DNA of 64,000 nt, taken from NCBI GenBank assembly GCA_024707205.1, contig JANQAD010000001.1, positions 434,001-498,000 of the forward strand, written 5' to 3'. The stretch comes from Demequina sp. (GTDB lineage: Bacteria; Actinomycetota; Actinomycetes; Actinomycetales; Demequinaceae). Below the pieces are notes generated by a model that was given only the letters and a program-made list of their open reading frames with translations, was not told where the DNA came from and ran no database searches. Below are positions 62,538 through 64,000 of this stretch, one piece after another (positions within the stretch are counted from its first letter, which is position 1; every line of letters begins with the position of its first letter). Position numbers and translations under genes: made by a program.

Positions 62538-64000
62538 ACGGCCTGCTTGATACGGCCCGACGCTGGGTTGAGGATGACCCCGACGCTCGCACCCGCGCGG
62601 AGCTGGAACAGCTGATCGCCGCCGCCGAGGGCGGCGACGAGGAGGCTCTCGCGGACCTCGAGGATCGCTTCAAGGGCACCTTGGAGTTCGGCACGGCCGG
62701 GCTGCGCGGCGCAGTCGGCGCAGGACCCAACCGCATGAACCGCGCCGTGGTGATCCGAGCGGCAGCTGGGCTTGCGCGCTATCTCAGCGACACCGTCGGG
62801 CCGTCTTTGGTGGTCATTGGCTACGACGGGCGCCACGGCTCCACCGACTTCGCCGTGGATACCGCGGCGGTCATGACCGCCGCCGGGCACGAGGCGAGGC
62901 TCATGCCGCGAATGCTGCCAACTCCCATGCTCGCCTTCGCGACGCTTGCCCTCAATGCCGACGCCGGCGTGATGGTGACGGCGTCGCACAACCCTCCGCG
63001 AGACAACGGATACAAGGTCTACCTGGGAGGACGCGCGGTTTCCGACTCGGGGCAGGGGTCGCAGATCGTGCCGCCGTACGACGGCGAGATCGCCTCGCGC
63101 ATCAAGGCGGTGCCGTCCGTGCTGGGGGTTCCGCGCGCTGAGGACGGCTGGACGATCATCCCCGACTCCGTCGTCGACGACTTTGTGCACGCCGCGGCCT
63201 CCGTGCGCCCGGACCCCGACGGGCGGCGCGCGAACACGCGCGTGGTCATCACCTCGATGCATGGCGTGGGCTCCGAGTGCATGCAGCGGGCGCTCGCCGA
63301 GGCGGGCTTCACGGACGTGCACGAGGTGGCCGAGCAGGCCGTCCCGGACCCGGACTTCCCCACCGTCGCGTTCCCCAATCCGGAGGAGAAGGGCGCGATC
63401 GACCTCTCGCTCGCGCTCGCTCGCGAGGTGGGGGCGGACGTGGTCATCGCCAACGACCCCGACGCCGATCGGTGCGCCGTCGCCACAGTCATCGACGGCG
63501 AGTGGCGCATGCTCCACGGCGACGTGGTGGGCTCGCTGCTTGGCGAGAAGGTCGCGGCCCACAGGGCGCTGCTGCGCATGGCGCCTGGCTCGCAGGTGCT
63601 CGCGAACTCGATCGTGTCCTCGCGCCAGCTCAAGGCCATTGCCGAACGGCACGGCCACAGCCACGTCAACACCCTCACCGGGTTCAAGTGGATCAGCCGC
63701 GTGCCGGGCCTCGTCTACGGCTATGAGGAGGCGATCGGGTACTGCGTGGACCCCGCCCACGTTCGCGATAAGGATGGGATCAGCGCGGGGACGCTCATGG
63801 CCGTGCTCGTCGCGGACCTCAAGGCCGAGGGCCGCACTCTCTCGGACGCGATCGACGACCTCGCGCGCCAGTACGGGGTCTATCTGACGCGCCAGGTGGC
63901 CGTTCGCTACTCCGATCTGGCCGAGATACCAGCCACGATGGCTCGAGTGCTCGGCGCTCCGCCAGAGCGGCTCGCGGGCTCGGCTGTCACCTCGACCGAC
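62534..64000 (+). CDS. phospho-sugar mutase (phosphoglucomutase/phosphomannomutase), 3' end outside the window
   Basis: At least 489 residues. The serine that carries phosphate is in GVMVTASHNPPRDNGYKVYLGG, the Mg-binding loop is VIANDPDADRCAVA, and the sugar-binding loop GYEEAIGYCVDP. The N-terminal TLEFGTAGLRGAVGAGPNRMNRAVV is typical of the ManB-like long form, which acts on glucose-, mannose- or deoxyribose-phosphate. The frame is still open at the window edge. Coupling to the nucleoside phosphorylase suggests interconversion of ribose- or deoxyribose-1-phosphate released by it. Confidence 0.93.
   Translation, partial: MNGLLDTARRWVEDDPDARTRAELEQLIAAAEGGDEEALADLEDRFKGTLEFGTAGLRGAVGAGPNRMNRAVVIRAAAGLARYLSDTVGPSLVVIGYDGRHGSTDFAVDTAAVMTAAGHEARLMPRMLPTPMLAFATLALNADAGVMVTASHNPPRDNGYKVYLGGRAVSDSGQGSQIVPPYDGEIASRIKAVPSVLGVPRAEDGWTIIPDSVVDDFVHAAASVRPDPDGRRANTRVVITSMHGVGSECMQRALAEAGFTDVHEVAEQAVPDPDFPTVAFPNPEEKGAIDLSLALAREVGADVVIANDPDADRCAVATVIDGEWRMLHGDVVGSLLGEKVAAHRALLRMAPGSQVLANSIVSSRQLKAIAERHGHSHVNTLTGFKWISRVPGLVYGYEEAIGYCVDPAHVRDKDGISAGTLMAVLVADLKAEGRTLSDAIDDLARQYGVYLTRQVAVRYSDLAEIPATMARVLGAPPERLAGSAVTSTD

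Larger units (their letters stand above)
3731..62587. repeat. iterated octamer AGCGTCGG/CCGACGCT, 43 copies across the window
   Basis: Exact copies found by eye start at: 3731, 3924, 5678, 5787, 9685, 13095, 15008, 15021, 16829, 19571, 20482, 21929, 23993, 24017, 25812, 27162, 28953, 28990, 30162, 31576, 33090, 34770, 38675, 41577, 41837, 42964, 44526, 46948, 47352, 47375, 48628, 51743, 53428, 55073, 55269, 56239, 56258, 58269, 58877, 59639, 60838, 62557, 62580. At about 69% GC roughly five would be expected. The two orientations are about equal (21 and 22). Copies often extend to CCGACGCTGTGG or to a flanking GGGC. In genes the motif is read in different frames (for example GAC-GCT-GTG or ACA-GCG-TCG), so protein conservation does not explain it. 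Confidence 0.8.

Noticed and set aside
3731..62587. Octamer as a KOPS/AIMS-type polar chromosome-orientation motif
   Set aside because: The two orientations are about equal (21 and 22), whereas polar segregation motifs are strongly strand-biased.
1..64000. tRNA, rRNA, insertion sequence or prophage genes
   Set aside because: Every spacer was read for clover-leaf or rRNA-like sequence and every frame for transposase or integrase motifs; none was found. Short or unusual RNAs could still be missed by eye.

Overview
The window is high-GC DNA with dense, often translationally coupled genes (ATGA and GTGA overlaps), many GTG starts and several promoters that appear to give leaderless mRNAs. The gene families point to a facultatively anaerobic actinobacterium, probably of the order Micrococcales (Cellulomonas/Demequina-like): acyl-CoA carboxylase with an epsilon subunit, Tad pili, prfB near ftsE, lpdA-type quinone reductase, EfeUOB, and PFL with AdhE. 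The genus cannot be fixed from sequence alone. No rRNA, tRNA, IS element, prophage or CRISPR array was seen.

Layout. 1-5824: 5' part of ftsE, a large mosaic surface protein, a TetR regulator and prfB. 5825-7748: a ClC-type channel and a VOC protein. 7874-10609: adhE. 10793-12429: an asparagine-synthetase-like protein. 12445-15244: the pntAB transhydrogenase. 15383-16971: two small toxin-antitoxin-like pairs and a decayed second copy of the pntA 5' end. 17146-17769: a lipoprotein. 17782-26485: a minus-strand amine/GABA/beta-amino-acid catabolic cluster (two succinate-semialdehyde-type dehydrogenases, two class-III aminotransferases, an MmsA-type dehydrogenase, a cupin and a PuuB-like oxidase). 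26612-27267: a Phd/VapC toxin-antitoxin pair. 27400-28773: another class-III aminotransferase. 29002-32118: pflBA. 32269-38442: a beta-mannosidase and a sugar ABC importer. 38682-43161: a Tad pilus operon. 43236-47853: yedK, birA, the acyl-CoA carboxylase beta and epsilon genes and a SanA-like protein. 47850-52542: DoxX/MarR and a heterodimeric ABC exporter. 52774-55328: maf and accA3. 55425-58777: efeUOB. 58925-60159: a PadR regulator with its membrane partner. 60283-64000: lpdA, a purine nucleoside phosphorylase and a phosphohexomutase cut by the window end.

How it works together. AdhE, PflB/PflA and transhydrogenase form a mixed-acid/ethanol fermentation and redox-balancing set. adhE and pflB carry similar DosR/DevR-like boxes 70-105 bp upstream of their starts, suggesting shared control by low oxygen. 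The mannosidase and importer suggest use of plant mannosides under a LacI-type regulator. The carboxylase genes (accA3, beta, epsilon) and BirA form one biotin-dependent carboxylation system.

Two window-wide observations stand out. First, an octamer, AGCGTCGG/CCGACGCT, occurs 43 times by eye, against about five expected from base composition. It is spread over both strands, genes and spacers, and sometimes forms close inverted pairs, like a HIP1 or DNA-uptake-type iterated motif. Second, four otherwise intact genes (prfB, the VOC gene, the asparagine-synthetase-like gene, pflA) each carry one single-base indel in or beside a short homopolymer, which suggests sequence error rather than gene loss.
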